Shown here piece after piece: positions 5,542 to 5,622 of a stretch of 5,622 nt of DNA. The DNA lies in NCBI GenBank assembly GCA_030623035.1, contig JAUXFK010000190.1, positions 1-5,622 on the forward strand. Direction: 5' to 3'. The notes under the pieces were generated by a model. It had not been told where the DNA came from. It made no database searches and saw nothing but the letters and a program-made list of their open reading frames with translations. Position 1 is the first letter of the stretch, and every line of letters starts with the position of its first letter. This DNA comes from Deltaproteobacteria bacterium. GTDB taxonomy: Bacteria > Desulfobacterota > UBA8473. The position numbers were made by a program, and so were the translations under genes.

Positions 5542-5622
5542 AAGGCTAAAATAATACGAAGAGTTTTCCTTTAATAGGTTCAGGGAAAATATGATATACA
5601 TTACTTTATAACGCTCATATCT

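Larger units (their letters stand above)
5276..5555. repeat. Foldback element of about 280 bp: two facing arms of about 100 bases around a 69-base loop
   Basis: The bases at 5276-5344 recur in reverse complement at 5487-5555 with 67 of 69 identical. The differences are CACCGG versus CACTGG and AACCCG versus AACGCG. After a diverged stretch of 7-10 bases the match resumes, with 5352-5379 pairing with 5449-5476 at 25 of 28, ending in the perfect 12-base pair AAGAAAGAACAG/CTGTTCTTTCTT. The loop is 5380-5448. Similarity stops sharply outside 5276 and 5555. I see no flanking target duplication. The strand could form a very long hairpin. It lies in a gene-free stretch of over 400 bases (5200-5622) upstream of the M23 gene. 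It could be a MITE-like foldback element, or two copies of a dispersed repeat inserted head to head. No transposase, reverse transcriptase or other enzyme is present to explain it. Confidence 0.85.

Noticed and set aside
5276..5555. Retron, diversity-generating element or CRISPR
   Set aside because: There is no reverse transcriptase, no template/variable repeat pair biased at adenines, and only two inverted copies rather than spaced direct repeats.

Overview
The window carries six protein-coding genes, all on the minus strand, plus two non-coding structured elements. The genes are AT-rich with long AT-rich spacers. There is a DUF4124-M23 cell-envelope peptidase of the kind found in diderm bacteria, a bacterial RarA, and an FmdE-like protein with a C-terminal zinc finger. 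Together these suggest a Gram-negative bacterium, possibly an anaerobe of a Desulfobacterota- or Nitrospirota-like lineage. That placement is an inference from gene content; no rRNA or other decisive marker is present.

In transcription order (right to left) the layout is as follows. Positions 5200-5622 hold no convincing gene but contain a foldback element of about 280 bp, whose near-identical arms face each other. Next come a secreted M23 peptidase (4261-5199), an FmdE-family zinc-finger protein (3648-4178) and a PaaI-like hotdog thioesterase (3186-3602). These three are spaced closely enough to be one transcription unit, although their functions do not obviously form a pathway. A 560-base spacer (2623-3185) follows. 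It contains a GC-rich palindromic element of about 118 bp with 13-bp perfect terminal inverted repeats and a possible imperfect target-site duplication, so it looks like a MITE- or REP-type insertion. It also contains a good sigma70-type promoter. That promoter drives a HAD-superfamily hydrolase (1996-2622), followed after about 90 bases by the replication-associated ATPase RarA/MgsA (573-1907). The last gene (100-597) encodes an unrecognised, mostly helical protein whose start overlaps the end of rarA, so the two are probably translationally coupled.

The coding part looks like ordinary chromosome. I see no defence island, CRISPR array, phage module, tRNA or rRNA. The most interesting material is in the spacers. 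The foldback element has arms that share a degenerate reading frame, including a 3-base (frame-preserving) indel and a stop codon in one arm. The GC-rich palindrome stands out sharply from its AT-rich surroundings. I cannot show that either is a new biological system; both look like small mobile or repeat elements whose copy number elsewhere in the genome would decide the matter.
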